A stretch of 64,000 nucleotides of DNA from Gracilariopsis chorda (lineage: Eukaryota; Rhodophyta; Florideophyceae; Gracilariales; Gracilariaceae), in assembly GCA_003194525.1 (NCBI GenBank), contig NBIV01000245.1, forward strand, positions 62,001 through 126,000, read 5' to 3'. Each line of letters opens with the position of its first letter. The stretch's first letter is position 1. Shown here in pieces: positions 1-11,339 of this stretch. The notes beneath the pieces were generated by a model that was not told the DNA's origin, searched no databases, and was given only the letters and a program-made list of their open reading frames with translations. Both the position numbers and the translations under genes were made by a program.

Positions 1-1111
1 TGTATGGTCTCAAGCAAGCGTCAAGGGCTTGGCGGAAGAAGTAGGCGCAGATATTGAAAGCATTGGGTTGCACAGAGTCGAATGAAGATCTGAGATTGTT
101 CTTTGCGTGCTCATGAAAAGAGAAGGTCTGGTTACTGATCTATGTTGATGACGTACTTATGGCTGGACAGAGTAGAGACAACCTTATGGCCTTTCTCGAA
201 GAATCCGCTAAGCCTGTTCAGATGCGCATCGGTTTCGCAGCAACCAATTGTCTTGGAATCATACTGAACTACTTTAAGAGGTACGAAGTGCTATTTATCA
301 ACAACAGGTCTATGACTCAGGCTTTGGTAGAGAACTTTGGATTACAGAAGGCAAAGCCAGTCTATTACCCAATCCAGGATTTTCCATTGATGCAGAGCAA
401 ATATGCATACAAATGGGAGTTGGATGTTCCCTATCACGAGCTGGTAGGATCTGTGATGCATCTTTCTACAACAGTTCTTTCAGACATGGAATTTGCTTTA
501 GAATTTCTGGCAAGGTTTGTGAATGACTACAGGATAGAACATTGGACAGCAGCAACGGGAATAGTCAGATACGTGCTAACCACAATCAACTACAAGATCA
601 AATACCGAAAGGAGCGGAACCGAATTTGGTAGGATACTCTGATGCAGATTGTGCTGGAGATAGGGCGGAGAGGAAGTCCACGGGTGGTTTTGTCTTCATG
701 TTTGGAGGAGGACCAGTAGCATGGAGGAAAAAGAAACAGACTGGGGAGGTCCAGTCTACACGTGAATCAGAATATGTTGCAATGTACTTTGCAGTCCACA
801 AGTCAATCTGGCTGAGGAGGCTACAAGAAGAACTACGGGGACAAACACTATGCCGGGTGACCCTGTTTGAGGACAATCAGGGGATGATAGCACTAAGCTT
901 TGATGAGTCCTAAGGTGAACGATCAAAGCACATTCATGTGAAGTATCATCTTGTACGAAGTGTGTTCAACGTGGTATAGTGAAGGTGGAGTACGTGAATA
1001 CCAAGGACATGGTAGCAGATGTCCTCACCATGGCATTGGAAAAGATGGCCCACAGCCCTGCCGTACATGCACTACAACTCAGTGAAGCGTAGGACGTGCA
1101 AAGAAGGGGAT
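1..1111 (+). mobile_element. Ty1/Copia pol 3' part (reverse transcriptase and RNase H), fossil
   Basis: Translation shows the Copia reverse transcriptase signature YGLKQASRAW at the left edge, then IYVDDVLMAG near 140-170. An RNase H stretch follows with SDADCAGDRAERKSTGG (about 630-690) and a tail resembling HIHVKYH and VEYVNTKDMVAD (about 930-1020). A purine-rich run (AAGAAGGGGATTG) at about 1101-1113 is where a polypurine tract should lie before a 3' LTR. The 5' part is outside the window. The element is broken, with several breaks in this part alone, and is an old fossil. Family assignment is from the order and wording of the motifs and is secure at the Copia level. Confidence 0.85.
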
Positions 1112-1510
1112 TGTTGCCCTGCAGCAAAATGCTGCATTGAAAAACAATTCAGGACATTTTAACATATCCTGGTTGGCTTATTTGAGTGGTTTTCCACGTC
1201 GGACAATGAGGCTTTTCTGTGCAAGGAGTTTGGTCAAACCTAGAAGTCTGTTTACTAACTACCAAACTGCCGCATGGGTAGATAGCCATCGGTGGAGTTC
1301 TTCAGATATGATGTTCACCTCCAAGCAGGATGAAAGAAACAGTTCAAAAGCTAAGTACGCTATGTCTCAAAGCCAGAACAAGTAGCGATAGATCTAGCTT
1401 GATCAGAATAGAAAGAAGAAGGTGGCTTCAACAACCACACTACACTATTCCCTTTGCAAATGCGCAGCACACTGCTTAAACTAAGCTTAACAAAATTTCA
1501 TTGTTGCATT
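1112..1510 (+). repeat. Presumptive 3' LTR of the preceding Copia fossil
   Basis: The sequence begins TGTTGCCCTGCAGC directly after the purine-rich run, as a 3' LTR should. No second copy lies in the window, so the right end is uncertain; an end near 1510 is only a guess. No gene is recognisable between here and the Gypsy gag-like region starting near 1790. Confidence 0.35.
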
Positions 1511-1789
1511 GTGTAGACGTGAACGTCACTTGTCATTGGCTCTTTTCTATTTAATATGGTTGCATCTAACGATATCAGGAATACTTCGAACAAATATGAG
1601 CTCTGCTATGCAAAACCGGAGAAACGCGAACAACGATCAAAATATGGAACGGGAAGATGTTTCATAGTTTCCACAGCAGCTAGCAGTACTGGAGAATACA
1701 CTCTAGCAACAAGGAAATATTATTCAGAATTTTTAGGCTTGGCGAGACAACGGGTACATTATTTCTGGCTAACGGTTGAGCAAGAGATT

Positions 1790-4400
1790 TGAAGTCAATC
1801 TCGGTTTAAATCTTTAGCCAGACTGCCGCAGATTGCCAGTCTGAAGGAGTGAAGAGTTTCTTCTACTCAATCGAGAAGTGTCGAATGTTTTGGAACTACT
1901 CAGAGACTACGATGATAGCTTTGACTCAATGCCATTTGTAGGACCATGCATCGTCATGGATGCTTTGCCTAAAACGCGAACACCAAAAGCCTGAAACATT
2001 GGAAGAACTGAAGCGCTAGATGATTCACGAATGTTTCTCGACGAGCTAGAAAGCGATGGATCGTCTACAGTTGCCTTTTATCAAATTGAAGGACTCCAAA
2101 GATCTCAACGACCACAAATCAACTTCTATGGACTTGGTTTCGTTGTGTGGTACCCAAAAAAATGAAGCATATGTCTATTTCTTCAAAAATTTCCCAAGTC
2201 TTACAAGTGAAAGTTGTGGAACTCTTTCAGAATTCGTTACCTATTGATCGCACAGTTCGTCCTATTATTCACGTTTCGCATGAAAATGCCAAGAGATTGG
2301 ATATTTCAATGAAGTTAAGTAGAGATTTCCAAAGACCTTCGAAGGAAGACGAGGTGGGGTACATTAAAAGAAACGCAAGAGAGGAAGCAAGACCTCGGAG
2401 CTGAAGAAGTACTCGAAGTCTCCGTAGAAGGAGGAAACCCATGTGCATTGGGATTTTGGTAGGATTGGAGAGAAGACTCTGTACAGAAAGAATGACAGGT
2501 GTTTTACTTGTGGAGGTAAGAGTTGTCGTAACCGTGACCATCTTTGCCGCAGAGACGGAAATGGTCAAAACAAGATGAACCCAAAGAACTAGAAGTGCCG
2601 CAAATTGTTCCGGCTGCTCGAGACATCATTCACATTCCTCGCGTCTTTGCGTTGAACATAACGGAAGAGAAGAACTGGAAGTATGACGCAAGGTTTGCCA
2701 TACATCCCGTCTGAGTGGTGATTGATTCCTTTGCTTATCATAAATTCATGGCATTGGAAACAGCCAAGAAGTTTGGTCTTGATATCGAGAACAAAGAAGG
2801 TGTTAAACTTTAACTCAAGGATAAGAAGTTGAAACTAATTGTTGGAAAGGGTACAGCAGTTTGGAATATAGAAGGAGTTCCAGCTACCGAAAGTATTTTT
2901 CTCATTGACATAGAAAATGAAGAGAGTACGCCACTCATCATTCCTGGACTACTATTTTTAAAAACCCAGAATCCAGGCATAAATTGGTCCCGTAACAAAT
3001 TGAGATTGACACTGCCGGATGGCTCCGAAGTCAGGGTCGTGCCGAGTGGAAATAGGAACTCCGGTAGCACGAACAGGTTGAAGCTAATGTCACTAAAGGA
3101 GCTAGCAGTGCTACGGAAGACGGGCTGCTGCTATTTGAACATGGGACGTATTACTGAAAAGATGCCATACCAATTAGAAGAAGAAGATACCCACGAAGGA
3201 CTTCAACGACATATTTGTCGAGTAGGATGACATATTTCGTGAGGAAATGCCAGAGAAGCTACCCCTACCGCGCTGGATAAGGTTCTAAAAAAATCTCAAA
3301 TCCAGAGAGCCTCCTCCTGTAAGACCACAGATTAGATGGTCCCCGAAAGAGCTGAGAGAGCTAAAATTACAACTAGAAAAATACCTTGATAGTGGATTGT
3401 TTTGCTCTTCATTGTCACGGTTCTGGGCTCCAATATTCGTTTTTAAAAAGAAGAACACCAACTTGCGCATGTTATACGACTAGAGGGCCTGAAGCAATAT
3501 CACAATTCCCCATTCGAGTCCGATTCCGTTCATTGACAACACCATTGATCAGGTAGTTGTGACAAACATGTTTTTGCAAGTCGATCTGATATGGGGATAT
3601 TATCACATGAGATTAAAAGAGAAAGAATGCCACAAAACTGCAATAACAAAAAGGTTTTGGTTCTATTGAATATCGAGTCTTATGATATGGATTGGCAAAC
3701 GCCCCAGCAGAGTTCTCATGCCTACTTTCCAGTATGATCCAGGAATTTCTGAGTGAACGTATGGAACTGTATCTTGACGACATTTTAGTATAGAGTACGT
3801 CTGTGGAAAAACACTAACAACACAGGAAGCGCGTACTCGAGATTCTACGAAAGTGCAAGCTATACATTTCCCCAAAAAAGTCTGCTTCTGGTCTTTGGGA
3901 AGTCCAGTTCTTGGGTTTCAACGTCAGTTCTTCAGGAATGAAAACGCAGGAAGAGATTGGTGAAAGCCGTAGAGGATTATCCCACACCACATACTGTCAA
4001 AGAAGTGCAAAATGTCTGAGGCCTAGCTAAACTATACAGATGACTCATGAAGAATAACTCTGGTATTGTGTTGCCCTTGACTAATATGGTTTGACGAAGA
4101 GTATTCAGATGGAGTGAGAGTAAGCAAAATTCAATCGAAGAAGTGCAGCAGAAGCTCACAAATGCGCCACTTCTTAGAAATCCATCATCTACAAAGCCAT
4201 CTTTCCTAAAAACAGAGAGGTCAATGTTTGCTTCGGGAGCAACCTTGGAGCAAGATGGTCACCCATATTGACAGCACCGCCAATTACTGGTCACGTGTGG
4301 GTCAACCAAGCACGTTTCTGTCTCAATCAACGGAAACCAGAAAAGGGGCAATATTTTGGAGGAATTGGCATTCGTTCGGCATAAAGTTCCAGACTTAGTG
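1790..4400 (+). mobile_element. Ty3/Gypsy element, fossil (gag, protease-like, reverse transcriptase parts)
   Basis: A gag-like stretch (about 1850-2240) resembles in wording the gag of the Gypsy element near 30.2 kb. Protease/linker-like sequence follows at about 2640-3230. The reverse transcriptase region at about 3300-3800 reads RPQIRWSPKELRELK, LDSGLFCSS and DNTIDQV, the usual Gypsy order leading into the catalytic region, and connection/RNase H-like debris continues to about 4400. LTRs could not be paired. It is broken in many places and clearly old. Confidence 0.7.
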
Positions 4401-6266
4401 AAAATCCGTTATCGGTTGCGCGTATTTTTACTCTGGCAAATACAGTGGAATCCATTTCTAAGTCTTTGATTCAAATTTCTGAACGGCACGTTTTGATTGC
4501 TGCAGTTATTGATTGGTTCCGCATTTAAGGAGGTCATCTACGTAATAACCTGTTAGGCCTGTTAGTTTTGACTGTTCGTGTTCCATAACTAGTAACAGAT
4601 GTCCGTTTGTGCATTTCATTTCTAAATCTTCTTCATATTGACTGGTTACTGTTATGTAAATTTACTCTCCAGAGTCTGAAATTCCATAATGAGGGCGAAG
4701 AAGTTCCAATAACACGTCGGGTGGAAGTTCCAATTCTCTTGGAGGTTTCAATTATACCTTACGCATGAGCTTCTGTTCTGATCGCAAGTATGCTTGACGA
4801 ACATCTGTGTTCCATATTCTATATACCAGAATAGCGGCGATAGTAACGAGGATTCAGGTGAAATATTGCCTTAGATTATGAGGCTTGTGGGCCAAAAGAG
4901 CTTTTTCTGGATCTTTATGACCCTGGGCCACAAATTTGGCTTTGAATATCTCTTCATCAGTTTCAGGGTTTTTGATGGAGAGCACAAACTGGCCAGTACG
5001 GATGTTGGCCGCTTGTGCTGCTTTGTCTCTTCCAATGATTTTCTACGTTCAGCGGGATATTAACCCTGCCAGCTCTTTTCGTTTAGCCTCACTCAATGCT
5101 AGTAGGTTCCGAAGATGATCCGAAGGACATAACAAATCAATAATTTGACCAGCATAAAGTTAAATGTCACCGGGAAGTATTGGTTTGAGACAAGTATGAA
5201 GGTTGTCGGTTCGTTTGTCACAATCGCAGGGTTCGATTTTGGCAATTTAGTATTGGACCGTTTCTCTATTGCGATTAGTGAACACCTGCTTGTCATCGAT
5301 TTTCACACTTTTTTAGGGTACAATCCATTTTATTAGCTTCAAGTTCTCACGATAGAATAGAACTTCTTGTGCAGTTTTCAAGTTTGTAGATGCGACAAAC
5401 GGAATGCGAGTGTCGATTGCTTGGCGCAAACGAAGCTCTGAAGTGATTTTTTCCATCTCAGTGCTCGCGATTTGAAGAGCTTTCATTTGCTCTTCATGAG
5501 TTGGACGTTCTGTGCTAAAGGGTAGAAAGCCAGGAAGAACTCCAAATACGAGTAGCGAAGGCATAAGTCCGTCGGGGTTTATTGTATCGTTCGTATCTTT
5601 GAGACTAAGTCGAAGGGCTAGAGCTATAGGGACTTTGGGCTCGCTGTAACGAATCTTTTGATACATAAGATGTAAGGGTACATGGTACCGCTCACCTGGT
5701 ACAAGAGAACTGTAACATTCAATGCTTGAGAATTGTAATGTGATTTCAGCCATGCTTTCCAGTTCTTTCTATCGAGCGGATGTGAATTGTCTGGTTTTAT
5801 CAAGTTTCATTTTATCTGGATACCCAGTGTAAAATGTATCCGAACAGTTGATAAATGCGTTTATGATTGCTTCAATGGTGTAACTATTGAAGAAAACTGC
5901 GGTGCCCATGGGCTTTTGTCTGCAAACAACGTGTGGGACTTGCATGTTGTCCAAAAACATATGATCCAAAGCAATTTCACTGTTCAATATTATTTTGCCT
6001 GGAACGTACACTTTGAGGGACTGTGGCGAAGATCTAAAACGTTGGAACGTAGCACCTGATTTTACGATACGCTCCATTCGTTTTCTAGACTCGGGTGTGG
6101 TATTTTCTGGCTTTTCTCTGGAGATCAAGTGGAACAGTTTAGTTGCGCTTGGATGGTAGAAGTACATATGCATTTTCCGGACTTCATTCTTTGTGCAGAG
6201 TATCTGAGAGAATTCCAATTCCAAGTACATATGACGGAATTTATGCGTAATTGGTATGGACCTATT
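4400..6266 (-). mobile_element. Copia integrase and reverse transcriptase parts, fossil, minus strand
   Basis: Reading the minus strand from 6266 downward, integrase-type sequence comes first. It contains VRKMHMYFYHPSATKLFHLI, which resembles the H-x-H zinc-binding start of integrase in a lineage of Copia-like elements. Integrase core-like sequence continues through about 5313. Reverse transcriptase-type wording follows: KAKFVAQGHKDPEKALLAHK, STDV/NTDVRQAYL and TGYYVDDLLKCG. Integrase before reverse transcriptase is the Copia order. The right end abuts an inverted 650-bp LTR of a different (Gypsy) family. The matching gag/protease part appears to be 6918-7836, now in the opposite orientation. 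Broken and old. Confidence 0.75.
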
Positions 6267-6917
6267 TGTTAGGAACAGAGGTTCAGTGGTTGAATTGGTT
6301 AAAAGTCGATGATGATGATCTGAGTTAGAAGTTCGGAACATCCATCGGGGTTTACATAGAGTTTCTAGTCTAGTTCTATCAGTACCAGTAGTCGATGAGA
6401 ATTCCTCCCAGATAAATGGTGTGATGCTTGGTGTTCGTGCTGGCCTCCGTACGCAACTGGTTTACCTGGTTCAGTGCCAGATGTAGTGGTTTGATGACTT
6501 GGCAAATTCCATCAATGCTGATGACTTGTCATCAGAGAAGGTCTTGATGATCTGGCATGGACCCAGGGTGCCAGTGATGACTTGGCACGACTCCCTTGGG
6601 ATCTTCCATGACCGTTCGATCCCTGCTGTACCATTTGAAATGTCTGTCAACGTTGTTAGTAGTAGTCAACGTGTAATTGAGAGCCAATATGTCCACGTGG
6701 TCAACCAAGACTTCTTTGACATGAACATATTGTTATGTCATATTGACAGGGTGTCACGAAGATGTCAACTCGGCTTTGAGGCCAGTTTGGTATGGAAAGT
6801 GGGTAACCGATTTCTTCAGCAGATCCAGTACAGTAACACTAGCTGGTATGTGCACGTTAGAACTGATGCTAGAGCCAACTATACTAAAAGAACGGTAAAT
6901 AAAAAGTAATTCAAAGA
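6267..6917 (-). repeat. Inverted LTR of Gypsy family G1
   Basis: This is the reverse complement of the LTRs at 7837-8484 and 14731-15383, beginning on the plus strand TGTTAGGAACAGAGG and ending near 6917. It keeps the same internal GTCATCA-type repeats and TATA region. In element orientation its right flank is AATAG, the same 5 bp that precede the LTR at 7837. The first seven bases at its own 5' end have drifted, so the 6917 boundary is approximate. Confidence 0.85.
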
Positions 6918-7836
6918 GGCATCTGCACTCCAAAAAACAGAAGAACTTTCGTGAATCCAAAATCAGGCGGAGTGTTAACTATTGGAATCGTGGTAAGTTC
7001 GGACATGTGAATGGTGAATGCAAGCAACTCAAGGACATCATCAATAATGCTGCCTGCTGTGTGCAATATTTGCAACGCAATGGCTGCAAAGATCAGAACA
7101 ACGCTTTGAAACGCTTCCTGTACGAAATCTGCTAACAGCTGGAAGATTCCAGTGACTCCGGTAAGCTGAAAAGCGCGGAAACAATCTTTCTACGCAATGT
7201 TGAGGCATATATGAATGCAAGCGACAAACTTCTGATTCTTTACGAAGAGTTCTTGCGTCCAACTTTGGAATGCAAAGTAGTGGCCCTTCTCTCTCGAGCT
7301 GCCTTGAGCATTTTTTACTTGGAGAACTAATAATTTCTGCCGTAGCGCTCCTCCCAAGCACCAGAACAAGAAAAGAGCAGACGAGTCACTCATGTGCTCA
7401 CGCCGAGTCATTCGCTTTTTAGAGGCCAGTAAGCACAATACAGGTCACCAACGCCTCGATGAAAACTTATTGACATTCAAAACGTGAGTAGGGACTCATT
7501 CGATAAATAACGACGCGAATTTCAAGGCGCATGTCTGGACCCTGGTGCATAACAGTCTGTAGTGGGGAAACAAATCGCACAAGCGTACTGCTCCCCTGTA
7601 GGCATTCCGTTGAAGGAGAAACACTCCAACAAAACTTTCAAATTTGAAGATGGCATATACGTCAGCCTTGGAACTATGCAAGTACGCATTCAAATCACTG
7701 GACTCACTTTCCTCAAACTAGAGAATCTTATCGCTGATGCCTCTGTGTGTCTTCTTATTGGATTCGGTACTTTGGACCTACAGGTTCTTGTATCTGAGAA
7801 CGTGGACAACATGTGTCTCACAAAGAAGTTTAATAG
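6918..7836 (+). mobile_element. Copia gag zinc-knuckle and protease parts, fossil
   Basis: A knuckle-like stretch YWNRGKFGHVNGEC lies near 6980-7025. A retropepsin-like segment at about 7562-7836 reads GIYVSLGTMQVRIQITG and later CLLIGFGTLDLQVL, resembling the protease of Copia-like elements that leads into integrase. It ends at the 5-bp AATAG immediately before an LTR. By wording it is the same lineage as the integrase/RT part at 4400-6266. Broken and old. Confidence 0.6.
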
Positions 7837-8484
7837 TGTTAGAAGTTGTTATTATTATAACTTTTCCTTCAGTATTGATGGCTCTAGCATCAGTTCCAAC
7901 GGGCACAAAACAAATAGTGTTATTCTACTCGATCTGCTGAAGATATCGGTTACCCATTTTCCATACCAAACTGGCCTCAAAGTGACATCTTCGTGACACC
8001 CTGTCAATATGACATAACAATATCTTCATGTCCAAGAAGTCTTGGTTGACCACGTGGACATATTGGCTCTAAATTACACGTTGCCTACTACTCACAACGT
8101 TGACAGACACTTCACACGGTACAGCAGGGATGAAACGGTCATGGAAGATTCCCGAGGGAGTCGTGCCAAGTCATCACTGGCACCCTGGGTCCATGCCAGA
8201 TCATCAAGACCTCGTCTAATGACAAGTCATCAGCATTGATGGAATTTGCCAAGTCATCAAACGACTAAATCTGGCACTGAAGCCAGTAAACCAGCCGCGT
8301 ACGAAGGCCAGCACGAACACCAAGCATCATATCATTTAACTCGGACGAATTCTCATCGACTATTGGCAATGATAGAACTAGACTAGAAACTCTATGTAAA
8401 CCCCGATGGATGTTCCGAACTTCTAACTCGGATCATCACCATCGACTTACAACCAATTCAACCGCTGCATCTCTGTTCCTGACA
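7837..8484 (+). repeat. 5' LTR of Gypsy G1
   Basis: The LTR begins TGTTAGAAGTTG and ends CTGTTCCTGACA, with TG...CA-type ends. It aligns along its length with 14731-15383, inversely with 6267-6917, and more distantly with 27053-27719. It contains repeated CAAGTCATCA-type motifs at about 8164-8279. Confidence 0.92.
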
Positions 8485-8485
8485 T

Positions 8486-8498
8486 TGGTAGCATTCTC
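8486..8498 (+). other. Primer-binding-like site of Gypsy G1
   Basis: TGGTAGCATTCTC starts one base after the 5' LTR, the expected place and TGG start for a tRNA-primed site. The same first nine bases (TGGTAGCAT) follow the 5' LTR of the other Gypsy at 29912. The tRNA was not identified. Confidence 0.6.
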
Positions 8499-8628
8499 AA
8501 GTAAGTATTGCGCTTACCTGAAACTGGTGACAATCCAGACTCGGTCGATTTTGCTACACATAATTCCCCAAGTTTGGATGAGTCACGGAGATCCAGATCA
8601 TACTGACTGTTGACCTCTGACCAATTGT

Positions 8629-9355
8629 GTGTTTCCAGTGAGCCCAATACTCCGATGCAGGGTACCGCCGTCCTCGCCGTCGGTGTACACCAACACCAAC
8701 ATATCGTCCGAACCACCGTCAGCACCGCCGCCACCGCCACCCGTGAACCTCGCCGACCCGGAAACCCCCTTAGCTGACGGCATCTTCTCCTTCGAACCCC
8801 ATACGCCTTCACCCGAACCATTCGACAACCTCGTTTCGCTTGACCCCCGGACGCCTCATAGTCAACAACCTCCCGAGCCAGTGGACATAGCCTCAGAAGC
8901 CCCGGACGAACGTCAACCAAGTTTAAGTTTGGAAAAAAACTACAGGAGTTTAAACAGTCGAAGAACGTAGTCGTCAAGCGTACGACTTCGCCAATCAGAA
9001 CCGCAGACGTGTCCTGCCGATCAGTGACGCCGGAAACATCAACCTCTACCGTGTGGCAGACGATCTTATTCGTCGCCAGAGAAAGCGTACACTTCGTCGT
9101 TGGCTTGGTACACCTAAATGTCACGACTGCAATGTACGCTTCAACAGACGCGTACAACTAGAAGAACACCTCCACCGAACCAAACACAAAAATAAGGTGT
9201 TGTCAAAGACTTTGCCACCAGGTTACTTTATTTGCCGTATACCATCGTTCTACAACTGGAAGCATTACGGGCACCACTGCAGAGGTAACAAGCATTCTCT
9301 GGCTAAAGAAAAGGAAGAAAGGCGTCCACAGAAACACTTCAACGGCCGTTTTTAA
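8629..9355 (+). other. Extra coding region between 5' LTR and gag: proline-rich part and U1-type zinc finger
   Basis: Two coding-looking stretches lie between the 5' LTR and gag, where most Gypsy elements have only leader. The first (about 8629-8970) is rich in Pro, Ser and acidic residues. The second (about 8980-9355) is basic and carries CHDCNVRFNRRVQLEEHL followed by HRTKH, a C-x2-C-x12-H-x5-H pattern like U1/matrin-type zinc fingers, flanked by Arg/Lys clusters. The base composition of the first part is high in GC, unlike its surroundings. This could be an additional element protein with nucleic-acid binding, a captured host exon, or an unrelated insertion. As part of a fossil element it is treated as broken. 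Confidence 0.5.
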
Positions 9356-9573
9356 CCAGGTAAACACAGTCCTGCAAACAAAAAATTTGTCGTTCTACCC
9401 TTTAAACTACCGTTTGTGGCTGTGTTCAAGCTCCCAATGCGTCAAGACTACCAAGTTTTGTCAAGGGAGAAGTAGCCAGACAGATCTTACTATCTTCTTA
9501 ATCTCTTGACCTCTGGTAACCTCAGCTCAAGGAACTCTACTTGAGCCACTCCGACAAGCTTCCACGTTGTTAA

Positions 9574-9641
9574 AGCGAAGGGATTCGAACTCTAGACCTC
9601 GAACTTCCGACTGGTTTGCTGAAACCACTTTATCACATCGT
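9574..9641 (-). repeat. tRNA-like sequence (possible SINE head)
   Basis: On the minus strand an A-box-like TGATAAAGTGG is followed about 35 bases later by GTTCGAATC, which fits the pol III B-box consensus GWTCRANNC exactly. Spacing fits a tRNA, but the T-stem pairs only partly and no clear anticodon stem forms, so it is not a functional tRNA. A tRNA-derived SINE head or tRNA relic is most likely. Confidence 0.4.
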
Positions 9642-9700
9642 ACAGTTTTATTCTGGCAGAATTGCGAGAAATTCCGCAATATAACTAACGAGATCCACAT

Positions 9701-10636
9701 TTGTGTCACGAAATTCCGACCCATTTCGCAACGGTTTTTTGTTTCACTTGTTTCCGCGCAATTTCTAGCACTCCGAGCAATACCGCGTCCTCACCGCAGT
9801 CCCGCCCAAAGCAGATTATCCAAAATCTGGGACGAGCGCTGGAAGACACACGTGGTAGAATGGAAAGACTGGAAAGAGAAGCCGAACAGAAGATCTCTTC
9901 GCTCGAGTCCGCTCTCACCCTCCTCCTGAGTTCTAGAGGCGAATCTTCTCTTGCACCAAAAATCAATAAACCGCCTGTGTTTACTGGATAGCAGAACATT
10001 GATTGTTGGATCACACACGTCCGGAACCATCTGGAGGGAACCTCAAACGACAAAGCACTTCCCATAGCGCTCAGCTATATTGGTGGATCAGCTCACGAGT
10101 GGTACCACGCCCAAGTAAAAAATGGAACAGAGTTCACCACACTCGACGAGCTATTTGACGGTCTGGAGACCAGCTTCAGATTAGTGAACAAGGAAAAACT
10201 TGTTCGTGATAAACTGAGCAAGTGGAAACAAATGAAAGACGTCCAGCAGTACAATGAGGATTTTCTGAAGATCATACTGGATATTCCCAATATCAGTATG
10301 GAAAAACATGTAGACAGATACACAAGAGGACTGAGGAGCTTTATTGGGAAAGAGCTTTGTACCAAGGAATACAACTCTGTCACAGACGCGATGAAAGATG
10401 TGGAAAGAGTTGAGTCCGCGTACAAAAGAAGGGGTTCCAGTAGATTTTGCAGAGGAGCGGGTGGCCAACGGCATAATAATGGACCCGTACCAATAGAAAT
10501 TGGAAACGTGAACTTACAGACGCTTACCGCAGAAGCCAGAGAACAGTGCCGCAAGAACGGACTTTGTTTCCGTCTCAGAGAACCAGGGCACCGAGCGAAC
10601 GACCCGCACTGCCCAAAACACTCTCAGCGGAACTGA
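9701..10636 (+). mobile_element. Gypsy G1 gag region
   Basis: A capsid-like helix-rich stretch includes KLVRDKLSKWKQMKDVQQYN and YTRGLRSFIGKEL, typical of the Gypsy retrotransposon gag domain. It is followed by a knuckle-like CFRLREPGHRANDPHC near 10563-10611. A short coiled-coil-like segment (ALEDTRGRMERLEREAEQ) precedes it. Part of the fossil element at 7837-15383. Confidence 0.75.
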
Positions 10637-10860
10637 CTCAAAATTCGTCAGTTCCAGTTGAAACCACCGTAACCACAGAAACAACCAAGATCTCCACGAG
10701 TTATGTCAACGTCGAAAAACGCACGGAACACCCGAGTGCGAATACCTAATTAGAACACAAGAAATACAGACTTTTCAGGTCAAACCTTGCATCACCATTT
10801 GAAACCCCAACCCCAGGACTGTTACTTGGGCAAGTACGCGTAAACGGAAAAATCTGTAAA

Positions 10861-11184
10861 GTGTTGTTCGATAACGGATCCGAAATCAGCTACCTTTCAA
10901 AAGCTTTGGTTAAACGCGTGGGACTTCCAACAGTCAAAACGAACTACCAAGCAGAGATGGCGAATGAATCAACTAACATTCTAGAAGTGACTGATAAAGA
11001 TGGTTTTACATTGGAAATAGGACACCTCAAAGAGAAGAGACGGTTTGCCATCTGCCCACTGTACGGATATGACGCAATCCTTGGAAAGAACTGGCTTCAC
11101 CAGTACAACCCCTATGTCAACCACCGAACAGACGTCATATCATTTCCCCACGAAAACAAACAAGTTGTCATTAACGCTACGTGA
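10861..11184 (+). mobile_element. Gypsy G1 protease region
   Basis: VLFDNGSEISYLSKALVKRV is a retropepsin-type active-site context, and DAILGKNWLHQYNP near 11070-11115 matches the conserved ILGxxWL of Gypsy proteases. Part of the fossil element. Confidence 0.75.
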
Positions 11185-11339
11185 AAACGAAGGAACCACA
11201 TGACAACAATTAACACTATCAAGTAATGCATACAAAAGAAGTTACCAGTATTTGCGGTTCTTGTACGCCCCGAAAATGAACAAGAAAATAAAGAGGTACA
11301 AAACCCAACTTAAAGTCATTCTTAGGTGAATGTGAAGAT

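Noticed and set aside
8447-9157. 236-codon open frame on the minus strand
   Set aside because: It is antisense to the proline-rich/zinc-finger region and LTR end, Cys/Arg/Val-rich in a way typical of a shadow of GC-rich Pro codons, and has no domain.
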